From: Halobacteriales archaeon QH_7_66_36
Lineage (GTDB): Archaea > Halobacteriota > Halobacteria > Halobacteriales > Haloarculaceae
Length of the DNA stretch: 64,000 bases
Reading direction: 5' to 3'
NCBI GenBank assembly: GCA_003021175.1
Contig: PXQV01000017.1
Location: forward strand, 1 to 64,000
Part shown: positions 24,665 through 33,840 of the stretch, one piece after another
Layout: each line of letters opens with the position of its first letter
Numbering within the stretch: position 1 is the first letter of the stretch
Translations under genes and position numbers: made by a program
The notes under the pieces: model-generated
Database searches by the model: none
The model's input: the letters and a program-made list of their open reading frames with translations, nothing else
What the model was told of the DNA's origin: nothing

Positions 24665-25570
24665 TTACTCGGCGTCGAGATACCGGAGGACGCCGCGGAC
24701 GTTCATCGCTGCCTCCGTGCGGACCTTCCGCTCGCTCCACGGCTCGATGGCCGCCATCCCCTCGGCGACCGTCTCGACGACTTCCTCGTCGCTGTCCAGT
24801 CGGTCGCGGGCCGCCTCGATGTCTTGCACCCAGTCTGTCAACACCGACTCGTAGATATCGAGTTTCTCGCCCGTCTCCGTCGGGCCGTAGTGCGCGTACA
24901 GGAGGACGGCGGGGTCGAGTTCACGTAAGGTGTCGATGTCGCTGAGACAGCCTTCGAGGTCGAACGTCGGCGGCGGCGAGGTGGGACGCACCTCGCCGTG
25001 TCGCTGGGCGTAGATGCCTGCGGCGTCGGCGACGAAGACGGCGTCGTCGGCCGGACTGTGAAACACCGCCTGATGCGGGGCGTGACCGGGGGCGTCGTAC
25101 ACGTCGAGCGTGCGGTCGCCGAGTGGTATCTCGTCGCCGCCGCGGGTCTCGGTGATGCGCGCGGCGGGGATTGGCTTCGGCTCGCGGTACAGCTCGAACT
25201 GCTCGCCGACCGCTCGCTTCGTGCCCTCCCACAGCCGCGCCGGGTCGACGAGATGCGACGCCCCGGCCTCGTGACAGAGCACCGTCGCGTTCTCACAGGC
25301 TTCGGCGAGATGGCCCGCGCCCCCCGCGTGGTCTAGGTGGACGTGTGTCGGAATGATGTACGACAGCTCGTCGCGGTCGATACCCACCTCGGCCAGCGAC
25401 GCGAGCGTGTTGTCGACGTTTCCGCCGATGCCCGTGTCGATGATCGCAGGGTCGGGGGTGTCGAGCACGTACAGCGCGCCGTACTCCGCGGTCTCGTACA
25501 TCCCCGTGTCGAGGTAGTACACGTCCGAGACGGACGGGTAGTCCACCTCGTAGAGGTCGCCGATTGCCAT
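24665..25570 (-). CDS. MBL-fold metallo-hydrolase
   Basis: The 301-residue cytosolic enzyme has the HxHxDH signature THVHLDHAGG (His76, His78, Asp80, His81). Further metal ligands are around CHEAGASHL, VYDAPGHAPHQ and LYAHYGPTETG, giving a di-zinc beta-lactamase fold. The C-terminal helical region (about 225-300) ends VLRYLDAE. The closest general group is glyoxalase II-like or lactonase-like hydrolases, and the substrate cannot be named. It is monocistronic on the minus strand and divergent from serS across about 120 bp. Confidence 0.85.
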   Translation of the reverse strand: MAIGDLYEVDYPSVSDVYYLDTGMYETAEYGALYVLDTPDPAIIDTGIGGNVDNTLASLAEVGIDRDELSYIIPTHVHLDHAGGAGHLAEACENATVLCHEAGASHLVDPARLWEGTKRAVGEQFELYREPKPIPAARITETRGGDEIPLGDRTLDVYDAPGHAPHQAVFHSPADDAVFVADAAGIYAQRHGEVRPTSPPPTFDLEGCLSDIDTLRELDPAVLLYAHYGPTETGEKLDIYESVLTDWVQDIEAARDRLDSDEEVVETVAEGMAAIEPWSERKVRTEAAMNVRGVLRYLDAE

Positions 25571-25688
25571 ACTCGGTTTCGTGGTCTCGGGGCGCTAAAG
25601 CGTGTCCCCGGCGCTCCGGTCGCGCCCGGTGTGTGGCGGTGTCGTGCCACCGACACCCCTTTGACCGGTAGCCGAGAACGGTGGACAA

Positions 25689-27065
25689 ATGCTGTCCCGA
25701 CAGTTCGTCCGCGAGAACCCCGACGAGGTTCGGCGGGCACTCGACACGAAGGGCGTCGACGTGGATCTCGGCCGCGTCCTCGAAACCGACGAGGAGTGGC
25801 GCGCGCTCAAATCCGAGGGCGACGACCTCAGACAGGAGCGCAACCGGATCTCCTCGCGCATCGGCGAACTGAAGGCGGCGGGCGAAGACGAGGACGCCCA
25901 AGAGGCCATCGAGCGGTCGAGCGACCTGAAGGCGGACATCGAGGAGGTGGAGCGGCGCGCCGACGAACTCGAGGCCGAACTGGAGCGGGCGCTGTTGCGC
26001 ATCCCGAACGTCCCGCACGAGGACGCCCCGGTCGGCGACGACGAGAGCGACAACGTCGAACTCCGCCGCGAGGGGTTCGACGACCTACGTGACCTGCCAG
26101 AGGAGGTCGTCCCGCACTACGATCTGGGCGAGGACCTCGACATCCTCGACTTCGAGCGTGGCGCGAAGGTATCCGGCGGCGGCTTCTACTTCACGAAGGG
26201 TGCCGGCGCGCGACTGGAGCACGCGCTGATCCAGTTCATGCTCGAACTTCACCGCGAGCAGGGGTACGAGGACGTGTTCCCGCCGCTGCCGGTCAACTCG
26301 CGGTCGATGGAGGGGACCGGCCAGTTCCCGAAGTTCGTCGAGGACGCCTACCGCATCGGGGGCGCGAACGACGAATCGTACGACGAGGACGACCTGTGGC
26401 TCCTGCCGACGGCGGAGGTGCCGGTGACGAACATGTACCGCGACGAGATCCTGCTCAACGACGACCTCCCGCTGAAACATCAGGCGTACTCGCCGAACTT
26501 CCGGCGCGAGGCGGGCGAACACGGCACCGAGACGCGGGGTATCGTCCGCGTCCACCAGTTCAACAAGGTGGAACTCGTCAACTTCGTCCGCCCCGAGGAG
26601 AGCGCCGAGCGGTTCGACGGCCTCGTGAGCGAGGCGACGGCAGTTCTTGAGGAACTTGGTTTGCCCTATCGTGTGCTGGAGATGTGTACCGGCGACATGG
26701 GGTTCACGCAGGCGAAGAAGTACGACATCGAGGTGTGGGCCCCCGGCAACGACGACCCCGCCGGTCCCGAAGCGGGCGGTCGGTGGCTGGAGGTCTCGTC
26801 GGTGTCGAACTTCGAGGCGTTTCAGGCCCGGCGCGCCGGCATCCAGTACCGGCCGGAGCGCCACGAGTCGGCCGAACACGTCCACACGCTGAACGGCTCC
26901 GGGCTCGCGGTGCCGCGCACGCTCGTCGCTATCCTCGAATACTACCAGAATCCGGACGGCACCGTCGACGTGCCCGAACCGCTCCAGCCGTACATGGGTA
27001 GCGAGGTCATCGAGGGATCGGAGCCGGTCGGCGAGTCGGCCGTCGGCGCGGGCGAGCGGGAGTAG
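25689..27065 (+). CDS. serS: Seryl-tRNA synthetase
   Basis: The 458-residue class II synthetase charges tRNA-Ser. The N-terminal antiparallel coiled-coil arm (about 30-105) has charged heptads ([20 protein letters not shown]). Motif 2 is [20 protein letters not shown] (near 270-289) and motif 3 is [20 protein letters not shown] (near 403-422). It is the common bacterial-type SerRS, not the rare methanogenic form. The start ATG is well placed after a short leader. The gene stands alone; serine-pathway genes serA/serB lie 10 kb upstream but are not linked. Confidence 0.96.
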   Translation: MLSRQFVRENPDEVRRALDTKGVDVDLGRVLETDEEWRALKSEGDDLRQERNRISSRIGELKAAGEDEDAQEAIERSSDLKADIEEVERRADELEAELERALLRIPNVPHEDAPVGDDESDNVELRREGFDDLRDLPEEVVPHYDLGEDLDILDFERGAKVSGGGFYFTKGAGARLEHALIQFMLELHREQGYEDVFPPLPVNSRSMEGTGQFPKFVEDAYRIGGANDESYDEDDLWLLPTAEVPVTNMYRDEILLNDDLPLKHQAYSPNFRREAGEHGTETRGIVRVHQFNKVELVNFVRPEESAERFDGLVSEATAVLEELGLPYRVLEMCTGDMGFTQAKKYDIEVWAPGNDDPAGPEAGGRWLEVSSVSNFEAFQARRAGIQYRPERHESAEHVHTLNGSGLAVPRTLVAILEYYQNPDGTVDVPEPLQPYMGSEVIEGSEPVGESAVGAGERE

Positions 27066-27098
27066 CCGCGCCCGCGTCGGCGCGAGTGCGACCGTGTG

Positions 27099-29111
27099 CT
27101 ACTGGAGGTCCGACGGCGTGTAGACGTACAGGCCGTCGTTGGGGTACGAGCGGCCGAGCTGGTCGGCGTCCTCACACAGTAGCACGCGACCGTCGTTGGG
27201 GATGACGTACGTGTTATCGACATTCAGCGGCGTCTTGTCCGCGACGGACGCCGGGTCCGCAGCGTTCGGCCCGACGACGGCGGGTTCGAGCCGCGTCACG
27301 TCGTAGTCGTCGGTGACCGTCGCACGATACACCATTCCGCCGTCGACCTGTTCGTGACGCAGGTCGTCCTCAGTATCGGCCATGCCGGCGTTGACCTCCG
27401 CGAGACCGATGTACATATTATCGCCCGGCTGTGCGCCCTGCCGGTTGCCGTCGGTGTCGATGCCCTCCGACTTGCGGAACTCGACGGTGCCGTCCAGCTC
27501 TCTGGCCGCGGCGCGCGTCTCGAGGAACGGGACGCGACGAAGCCGCTCGTCGACCCCATCCGGACCGTTCTGCTCGTGCTGTCTGGCCCACTCGACGATG
27601 TCCTCGTCGGCGATGTAGTCCTTGTTCCCGTTCTCGGCCACCTCGCGGTCGGCCTCGGCCAGTGCCTGCTCGTAGTCGACCGCCCACGGGGTGTCCGCGT
27701 GCTGGAGGTAGTCGAACTGGTCGATGTTGTCGTACTCGGCGATCCACGACTCCACCTCGCCGTTGGTCGCCGTGCCGAGCGGTATCCATTCGAGTTCGAT
27801 GACGGCGTCCTTCGCCGCCTCCGGCTCGTCCGGGACGTTCGTCCGCTTCGGCGCGTACAGCGTGCCACGGATGTCAGCCGGGTCGTCGTACTCCGGAATC
27901 GGCTCCTCGGCCTCGAACTTGTAGAAGCCGCCCTTGTCCTGTCCGTCGCTCGTTCCGAACACCGTCTGCATATCGTCGGCGACCTCCGGGAGTTCCCACG
28001 AGGCACGTCCCATCACGTAGTACTTCATCGGCTTCGGCTCCTCGCCCGTCGGGTTGCGGATGTCGAGCAGGTAGCCGTGGCGGTACTTGTTGGGGAACTT
28101 TCCGTCGCCGCCGATGGCCATCTGCGTGTTGCCCGTCTGCTGCTGGTCGAGCGGGTACGCGCCCAGATAATACGCCAGCAGTTCGACGCCGGACAGCGCC
28201 CAGTACCCCTGCACGTACCACGCATCGTCGCCGTAGAGTTCCCCGACGGCGTCCTGAATCCCGGCCGGGTTCGGTCGGTTGAAGAAGTGTCCGGCACCGC
28301 GGAGACCGACGCCCGTCTCCGCCTCGATCATGTCGCTCACGCTCGCCGTCCCGGTCGTGAGTGCGTGCGAGTACTCCTCCTCGGCCGGTATCGGCGTCCC
28401 CCACGGACTCAGGTCGCCACCGCAGTCGATGCGGGTCCCGTCCATCTCGCGGAACGCGTCGAGACTCGAGAGGTTGATCGCGTTCTCTAAGTCTGCCTCC
28501 CAGCCGTCCTCGCCGCGACTGAGCGGGATGCGACTGATTTCGCCGGGACCCTGCTCGAAGTTCGTGAACAGGTAGCCCTCGGTCCCGTCGTCGTTCGTCG
28601 CGACGAACTGGTTCATATCCGGGTTGTGGCCCAGATCGGAGTAGCGCGAGCCGTCGAAGCTGTCGACGCGCTCCCCGGACGGGGTGCGCGGGACGCCGAG
28701 TGCGCCGTCGCCGCCGTCGATCTCGTCGCCCTCCCGTGCGAGGATGTTGTAGTCGCCGGCGGCCGTGCGGAGCCGTCCCTGCTCGGCCTTGGTCGTCGGG
28801 ACGGACAGTTCCTCGAAATCCTCGTCCGTGGTGTAGTTCTCGACGACGCCGATAGCGCCCTTGTCGTACGGTGCTGGGTTGTCGGTCGACGGGTGCTGGA
28901 GGCTGAACAGCAGTTCGTCCGTCTCGAACACGAACGGGCCCGTCACCTCCGCGCCGAGTGCCGTCGTGGCGAACAGCTCGACATCGCCGTCGATGTACGG
29001 AGCGTTCGCGTCGGCGTCGGAATCGGCAGCGACGGAAGGGATCCCGCCGAGGCTGGCTGCGGCAGCGGCGGCTGTACTCGATAACAACGTCCGTCTGGTG
29101 AACTCCGGCAT
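27099..29111 (-). CDS. PhoX-like (DUF839) secreted phosphatase
   Basis: The 670-residue exported protein has a Tat signal (FTRRTLLSSTAAAAAASLG). Its repeating beta-rich body fits the DUF839/PhoX family of Ca/Fe-dependent alkaline phosphatases. GHNPDMNQFVATNDDGTEGY, CGGDLSPWGTPIPAEEEYSH and YVMGRASWELPEVADDMQTV are family-like segments carrying acidic and Glu metal ligands. Such enzymes release phosphate from organic esters outside the cell. A TATA-like CGATTAAACCC lies 25-35 nt before the start, reading on the minus strand. It converges on serS with about 30 bp between stops. Whether it responds to phosphate starvation cannot be read from the sequence. Confidence 0.8.
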   Translation of the reverse strand: MPEFTRRTLLSSTAAAAAASLGGIPSVAADSDADANAPYIDGDVELFATTALGAEVTGPFVFETDELLFSLQHPSTDNPAPYDKGAIGVVENYTTDEDFEELSVPTTKAEQGRLRTAAGDYNILAREGDEIDGGDGALGVPRTPSGERVDSFDGSRYSDLGHNPDMNQFVATNDDGTEGYLFTNFEQGPGEISRIPLSRGEDGWEADLENAINLSSLDAFREMDGTRIDCGGDLSPWGTPIPAEEEYSHALTTGTASVSDMIEAETGVGLRGAGHFFNRPNPAGIQDAVGELYGDDAWYVQGYWALSGVELLAYYLGAYPLDQQQTGNTQMAIGGDGKFPNKYRHGYLLDIRNPTGEEPKPMKYYVMGRASWELPEVADDMQTVFGTSDGQDKGGFYKFEAEEPIPEYDDPADIRGTLYAPKRTNVPDEPEAAKDAVIELEWIPLGTATNGEVESWIAEYDNIDQFDYLQHADTPWAVDYEQALAEADREVAENGNKDYIADEDIVEWARQHEQNGPDGVDERLRRVPFLETRAAARELDGTVEFRKSEGIDTDGNRQGAQPGDNMYIGLAEVNAGMADTEDDLRHEQVDGGMVYRATVTDDYDVTRLEPAVVGPNAADPASVADKTPLNVDNTYVIPNDGRVLLCEDADQLGRSYPNDGLYVYTPSDLQ

Positions 29112-29219
29112 ACAGGTATCGAACCGTCGCGAACGGGTTTAATCGATTGTATGAGCGATGTATTCAACTCCGTTCCACACATACGAAGCTGTACGGATAT
29201 AGTCGAGTCAATAGACGGA

Positions 29220-29606
29220 TCACTCGGCCGCCTGCGCCCTGACCTCCGTGGCCTGCTCGCGGACGCGAGCGAGGAACCGCTCGATTCGTTGCGGCTCCGA
29301 GCCATAAAACGAGGCGACCCAGTCGACGGAGGTCTGCACGGCGAGGTACGCCGCGAGCGCGTGTTTGCCGGCCTGTACGACCTCGGGTGGCACCCCCCGG
29401 TCGCCCGTGTCGGCCTCGACGAACCCGTTGACCGCGAAGTACACGTCGGCGTACAGGCGTGCCGTCTCCGGATCGGTGAAGCTCCTGCCGACGTGTTCGG
29501 GTGCCTCGAAGCGATACGTGCTCTCGGTCGTCTCGACGATGCGTACGTCGAGCGGGTACGATTCAAGCGGCGATGGCTCACCGTTCGCAGATCGACTTCG
29601 GAACAT
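29220..29606 (-). CDS. Conserved small soluble protein, unknown function
   Basis: The 128-residue protein starts MFRSRSANGEPSPLESYPLD and has no signal or membrane segment. VRIVETTESTYRFEAPEHVG suggests a beta-rich N-terminus. The second half is helical, with TARLYADVYFAVNGFVEADT, GKHALAAYLAVQTSVDWVAS and a charged RFLARVREQATEVRAQAAE end. The ATG complementary to 29604-29606 is chosen because a TTAAAC TATA-like element lies about 30 nt upstream, which would make the longer N-terminal form untranscribed. No function is recognised. Confidence 0.7.
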   Translation of the reverse strand: MFRSRSANGEPSPLESYPLDVRIVETTESTYRFEAPEHVGRSFTDPETARLYADVYFAVNGFVEADTGDRGVPPEVVQAGKHALAAYLAVQTSVDWVASFYGSEPQRIERFLARVREQATEVRAQAAE

Positions 29607-29699
29607 CAGTGGCGGGAGGACAGTTCTCTGTGTGTTTAATTGGTCGTATGACTCGTCCGGACCGATATATACCGGTACGTTCCACACCCGAGACGCCGC

Positions 29700-30026
29700 T
29701 CAGTGGGTGTACGTCCGCAGGAGCGCGACGCGGCCGTCCTCGACTCGAAACACGTCGACGAACCGGAACCAGACGGAGCCGTCGGCCCGCCGGAGCACCC
29801 CCTCGACTGCCACCCCGTCGCTCGACCCGTACACCGCCTCGACGGCGTGGGAGGTGTCGGTTTCGGGCCGTTCCTCGCGCATGAACCGCACGAATGCGTC
29901 GACCCCGTCGAGGGTCATGTCGCCACGTTCCTGCCGGAAGTCGTCGGCCAACAGCCCGCGCAGCCGTTCGTACTCGTCGGCGTCGATGGCCTCGTAGTAC
30001 GCGCGGGCGAGTTCGCGGCGATCCAT
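29700..30026 (-). CDS. SnoaL-like / NTF2-fold protein
   Basis: The 108-residue protein has the compact cone fold of the SnoaL/NTF2 superfamily. An N-terminal helix [20 protein letters not shown] is followed by [20 protein letters not shown]. Alternating beta strands then end [20 protein letters not shown]. These small proteins act as polyketide cyclases, isomerases or binding domains. No catalytic Asp/His pair can be confidently assigned, so the activity is open. It is divergent from tsr3 with about 50 bp between starts. Confidence 0.8.
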   Translation of the reverse strand: MDRRELARAYYEAIDADEYERLRGLLADDFRQERGDMTLDGVDAFVRFMREERPETDTSHAVEAVYGSSDGVAVEGVLRRADGSVWFRFVDVFRVEDGRVALLRTYTH

Positions 30027-30077
30027 ATCCTGAACGCGCGCCGAGCGGCTTTAGTCCCGTCGCCAGCTATCCCGGTC

Positions 30078-30578
30078 GTGGACCTGCACGTCCGCTACGA
30101 GGGGGACGACGACCCCGAGAAGTGTACGGCCCGGAAGCTCGCCCGCTTCGACCTCGCCGAGCTACACCGGTCGCCGCGGTCGGTTCCGCGCGGCATCGTC
30201 CTCGACCCGCACGCGGAGCAGGCGCTCTCGCCGGCCGACGACGCCGACCTGCCGCTGGTCGCGCTCGACTGCTCGTGGGAGACGGCCGAGGCGGAGGCGT
30301 TCCGACTCGACGGTCCCCACCGCGCGCTCCCCTTCCTCGTGGCTGGCAACCCCGTGAGCCACGGGCGACCCTTCCGGCTCAATACCGCCGAGGCGTTCGC
30401 CGCCGGCTGTTACGTCCTCGGCGACGAGACGCAGGCGGAACAGCTTATGTCGAAGTTCCGGTGGGGTCACACGTTCCTCGAACTCAACGAGGAGCCGCTG
30501 GCGCGCTACGCTGACTGTGACGACTCCGAAGATGTCGTCGCCGTCCAGCAGGAGTATCTGGACATGGCCGAGGATTAG
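30078..30578 (+). CDS. 16S rRNA aminocarboxypropyltransferase Tsr3 homologue
   Basis: The 166-residue enzyme belongs to the DUF367/Tsr3 family. It adds the aminocarboxypropyl group of S-adenosylmethionine to a methylated pseudouridine in the small-subunit rRNA decoding region. Family segments are [67 protein letters not shown] and [13 protein letters not shown]. The GTG at 30078 gives the usual short N-terminus before [16 protein letters not shown]; longer readings run antisense to the neighbouring gene. It overlaps the convergent enolase-like gene by 4 bp. Confidence 0.9.
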   Translation: MDLHVRYEGDDDPEKCTARKLARFDLAELHRSPRSVPRGIVLDPHAEQALSPADDADLPLVALDCSWETAEAEAFRLDGPHRALPFLVAGNPVSHGRPFRLNTAEAFAAGCYVLGDETQAEQLMSKFRWGHTFLELNEEPLARYADCDDSEDVVAVQQEYLDMAED

Positions 30579-31594
30579 CGGCGACCGAAGCCGACCGGTG
30601 GGTCGAGCGGGCCTCTCGGGAGTCGTCCGTCGGGTTCGGGATCGTTGTACACACTCGGCGCGATGTCGTTCGGGCCGTCCGGATACGCGAGGGCCGCGAG
30701 CGCCTGTACCTGCTCGCGACCGACGCCCAACTCGAACTGGCCGCCGCCGTACAACTGCAGGTCGAGCCGGTCAGCGTAATCCAGCGTGTCGAACAGCGAC
30801 TCGACGCTCCCGAACCGCGAGGGCTTGACGTTGAGCACCGCAGGGTCGAAGGGGAGCGCCTGCACCGACGGGACGCCGGTGATCGGGTAGTCCCACGCGA
30901 TTCGGTCGCGCTCCCGTTCGATCAGATCCATCGTCTCGCCGGTCACGCCGGGGTCTTCGATGATCGCGTCGGGAAACGCATCGAGCACGCGCCGGTAAAA
31001 GTCGGCGTCGGCGGGAACGTCCACGTCCGTTCCCTCGTAGAGGCCCTTCAGGTCGAGCACCCGGACGCGGTCGGTGTCCGCCAGTCGGTCGAGTAGCGCG
31101 TCGGACCAGTCGGGCGTCGGATCGAGTTTGAACTCCGCCTCGGGGTTGGCGACGAGCAGTTCCTCGATGCGCTCGAAGCCGTCCAGTCGGGTGGAGACGA
31201 CGAACCGAGCCGGCTCCGGCTCCGTGTCGAGCGCCTCGGCGAGGGTCATGTCGGCCTGCTTCAACGCGAGGTCCAGCGCGGCCGACTCGACGGCCCACCG
31301 GCGGAACGCGGGCGCGTGGTCGGCCGACGGCTCCTCGGGCCACAGGTCGGCGTCGGCAACCGCGTCGGAGAAGCCGTCGACCGTGTACTCGCCGCCGAGG
31401 TCCGGTCGCGGATACGGCTCGTGGGCGGCCGGCTCGTAGCAGACATCTTCGCCCCGCCCGACGACGCCGCCGCCGGACAGCTCGACGGTCGTCGTCACCC
31501 GCGTGAAGCCGCTGGAGACGTCCCGCTCGCGCCGCGACAGCGATAGCCCGTCGACGATGACCGGGAAGTCCCGCACCATATCGTACCGTCGCAT
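30575..31594 (-). CDS. Enolase-superfamily-like protein, function uncertain
   Basis: The 339-residue protein has an N-terminal capping domain (about 1-110) and a C-terminal barrel-like domain with enolase-type strand ends: [11 protein letters not shown] (single Lys where KxK is usual), [11 protein letters not shown] (Asp) and [10 protein letters not shown] (Glu), then [12 protein letters not shown]. The third metal ligand and second-base lysine are not obvious, so it may be a non-catalytic or divergent member (MenC/racemase-like at best). A short interval containing an intergenic element separates it from a canonical mandelate-racemase family gene upstream on the same strand. The two are therefore not a tight operon. 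Confidence 0.7.
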   Translation of the reverse strand: MRRYDMVRDFPVIVDGLSLSRRERDVSSGFTRVTTTVELSGGGVVGRGEDVCYEPAAHEPYPRPDLGGEYTVDGFSDAVADADLWPEEPSADHAPAFRRWAVESAALDLALKQADMTLAEALDTEPEPARFVVSTRLDGFERIEELLVANPEAEFKLDPTPDWSDALLDRLADTDRVRVLDLKGLYEGTDVDVPADADFYRRVLDAFPDAIIEDPGVTGETMDLIERERDRIAWDYPITGVPSVQALPFDPAVLNVKPSRFGSVESLFDTLDYADRLDLQLYGGGQFELGVGREQVQALAALAYPDGPNDIAPSVYNDPEPDGRLPRGPLDPPVGFGRR

Positions 31595-31647
31595 ACCGGG
31601 CGAACGGGGCGTAGCGGCATAAACGCCGGCTCAGGCGGTAGGGTAAT

Positions 31648-31855
31648 GTTCAGATAACCGGGTCGTCGCTCGACTGACGGCCGCGGTGGGTGGGACTGAA
31701 AGGGGCCGGTCGGTCGCCGACGCCCGCCGACGCAAGGACCGCAGGAGGGAGCGACGCGACCGACGAGGACCGCAGCGAGGCGCGCGAGTCGAGCGACCTG
31801 GGGCTTTCTACACCTCAGTTGCCGACTAGTCTCCGAACTCACCCTCATCAGAACA
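31648..31855 (+). repeat. Dispersed element, copy C
   Basis: The 208-bp copy runs from TGTTCAGATAA (31648-31658) to TCATCAGAACA (31845-31855). It contains GGGTCGTCGCTCGACTG, the first box GTGGGACTGAAAGGGGCC (about 31689-31706), an intermediate-length cargo rich in GACG/CGCAAGGACCGCAGG, then GTCGAGCGACCTGGGGCTTTCTACACC and a right segment that also occurs in copy B. The inner arms pair only partly here. It fills the gap between two minus-strand enolase-family genes and ends 3 bp from the stop of the one at 31859. Confidence 0.75.
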
Positions 31856-31858
31856 CCA

Positions 31859-32995
31859 CTAGTCCACCCGGAACTCCGCGAGGATGTCCTCATCGACCTC
31901 AATACCGATGCCGGGGCGGTCGGGAATCGGCACGCGGTCCCGGTCGTTGGTGATCGGCTCGACAGCGAGATCTTCACGGATCGGGTTCGGCGTGCGGTCG
32001 AACTCCAACAGTGGCTCGCCCGGCAGCGTCGCGAGCACCTGCAGGCTCGCCGCCAGCGCGACCGCACTCCCGAAGACGTGCGGGAACGCCTGCAGGTTCG
32101 CCGACCGCGCCAGCGACGCCACCCGGTCGGTCGAGGTGATGCCGCCGGCGCTGGTCACGTCCGGCTGGAGGTAGTCGACAGCGCCGGCCTCGACGGCACG
32201 GCGGAACTCACCCTCGAACGCCCAACACTCCCCCGCGGCGAGCGACACGTCGAGCGCGTCGTTCAGGCGGGCGTACTGGTCTATCCCCTCGGGTGGAATC
32301 GGCTCCTCGAAGAAGCGCACGTCGAGGTCGGCGAGGCGGCGGCCCACCCACCGCGCGTCGGCGGCGTCGTACGCGTGGTTCGCGTCCGTCAGCAGCGTCA
32401 CGTCGTCACCGACGGCCTCGCGGATGGCCCGGACGAGTTCGATGTCTTCCTCACGGCCCCACGGCGTGTGGCGTGCGAGTCCGATCTTGTTCTTCAGCGC
32501 CGTGAAGCCGGCCTTGACGTGGCCGCGCGCCTCCTCAACGACCGCCGCCCGGAGCGCGTCGAAGGAATCCACGTCGCGGAAGAAGTGGCCGGTGGCGTAG
32601 GCTCGGACGCTGTCGCGGCGGCGACCGCCGAGCAGCGAGGCCACCGACTCGCCGCGTAGCTTCCCGCGGAGGTCCCACAGCGCGATGTCGACGCCCCCGA
32701 CGACGCTCGCGGGCACGTAGGAGTGGTACGAAGACCGCAGTTCGAAGACGAGGTCGTCGTGGATCTGTTCGACGTTCGTGGGGTCGCGGCCGCGGAGCCG
32801 CGGCGCGACGTACTCCTCGACGAGTTCGCGGTTGCCGGCGACGGGGCCCCAACACTCGCCCCAGCCGGTCTGTTCGCCCGCCTTGACCCGGACCAGACAG
32901 TACTCGCGGCTATCTATCCACTTCTGTGCGTTCGCGAACCGCTCGTCCAGCTCGCGGCGGAGCGGAATCGCGGTCACGTCGTCGATGGTTGGCAC
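31859..32995 (-). CDS. Mandelate racemase / muconate lactonizing enzyme family protein
   Basis: The 378-residue enolase-superfamily enzyme has intact catalytic features. The base motif KNK sits in FTALKNKIGL, with metal ligands in LLTDANHAYD, FFEEPIPPEG and YLQPDVTSAGGI, and a late His in FPHVFGSAVALA. This is the arrangement of sugar-acid dehydratases and muconate cycloisomerases, so abstraction of an alpha-carboxylate proton is secure while the substrate is not. The start is taken at the GTG complementary to 32993-32995 (VPTIDDVTAIPL); a longer version would use TTG. It is divergent from the crotonase gene, whose start lies about 60 bp away. Confidence 0.85.
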   Translation of the reverse strand: MPTIDDVTAIPLRRELDERFANAQKWIDSREYCLVRVKAGEQTGWGECWGPVAGNRELVEEYVAPRLRGRDPTNVEQIHDDLVFELRSSYHSYVPASVVGGVDIALWDLRGKLRGESVASLLGGRRRDSVRAYATGHFFRDVDSFDALRAAVVEEARGHVKAGFTALKNKIGLARHTPWGREEDIELVRAIREAVGDDVTLLTDANHAYDAADARWVGRRLADLDVRFFEEPIPPEGIDQYARLNDALDVSLAAGECWAFEGEFRRAVEAGAVDYLQPDVTSAGGITSTDRVASLARSANLQAFPHVFGSAVALAASLQVLATLPGEPLLEFDRTPNPIREDLAVEPITNDRDRVPIPDRPGIGIEVDEDILAEFRVD

Positions 32996-33054
32996 ATCCT
33001 GCCGTGTGCCACCGCCTTCCAAAATCCTTTGTGAGAGGGGGGTAACCCCCGGAC

Positions 33055-33840
33055 ATGGCTGATTACGGCCCGTACGAACACATCACCGTCGAGGTCGCGG
33101 ACGGCGTCGCCGAGGTGACGTTCGGCCGCCCGGAGAAGTACAACGCGCTCGACACGGCGACGATGCTGGACCTCCAGCGCGCCTTCTCCGAGTTCCGGCT
33201 CGACCGCTCCATCGACGTCATCGTCGTCACCGGGGAGGGGGAGGACGCCTTCTCCGCCGGCGCGGACATCCAGCAGTACGCCGGTCCGAGCGACGACCAC
33301 GACCCGATGCAGACGGAACGACAGGACCTCTTCTTCGACGTGTACGCCGCCGCGAAGAACGTCCACGCGCCGGTCATCGCGAAGATCAACGGCTACTGCG
33401 TCGGCGGCGGCCTCATCTTCGCGATGTACTGTGACCTGCGGATCGCGGTCGACGAGGCGAAGTTCGGGGTCCCCGTCACCGACATCGGGCAGATACCGAC
33501 CGGCGGCTCCACCTACCGCGCGGCCCAGCTCGTCGGCGAGGCGAAGGCGAAGGAACTCGTCTACACCGCCGGCATGATCGACGCCGAAGAGGCCCACCGC
33601 ATCGGACTGGTGAACGACACCGTCCCCCGCGAGGAACTGGACGAGACGGTCGCCGAACTCGTCGCCGCCATTCAGGATACGGGCCGGCTCGCGGTGAAGA
33701 ACTCCAAGCGCGCTATCGACGCGGCGATGGCGAGCCCCGACCTCGAAACCGCCCGCGAGCGGGAGGCCGAACTCTGGTGGGAGCAGTTCGCCACCGACGA
33801 GCGCCGGCGACTGGTCGACGAGTTCAACGAGGAAGCATGA
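33055..33840 (+). CDS. Enoyl-CoA hydratase/isomerase (crotonase) family protein lacking both catalytic Glu
   Basis: The 261-residue crotonase-fold protein keeps the oxyanion-hole elements FSAGADIQQY (66-75) and NGYCVGGGLIFAMYCD (112-127). The two glutamates of classical enoyl-CoA hydratase are replaced: the GGG-x-E position is Ile121 and the FGxPE position is Val141. Asp143 lies close by in VPVTDIGQIP, as in some isomerases, dehalogenases and decarboxylases of the fold. It is therefore a CoA-ester enzyme but probably not a simple hydratase. Its last codons overlap the ATG of the CaiB-type CoA transferase (ATGA), so the two are translationally coupled and likely act on the same acyl-CoA. Confidence 0.85.
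   Translation: MADYGPYEHITVEVADGVAEVTFGRPEKYNALDTATMLDLQRAFSEFRLDRSIDVIVVTGEGEDAFSAGADIQQYAGPSDDHDPMQTERQDLFFDVYAAAKNVHAPVIAKINGYCVGGGLIFAMYCDLRIAVDEAKFGVPVTDIGQIPTGGSTYRAAQLVGEAKAKELVYTAGMIDAEEAHRIGLVNDTVPREELDETVAELVAAIQDTGRLAVKNSKRAIDAAMASPDLETAREREAELWWEQFATDERRRLVDEFNEEA

Noticed and set aside
27354-28490. Plus-strand frame opposite the PhoX-like gene
   Set aside because: Composition is basic and repetitive (VLVVDRPRGVRVLEVVELV type), unlike haloarchaeal proteins, while the minus strand encodes a Tat-signal protein of normal acidic composition.
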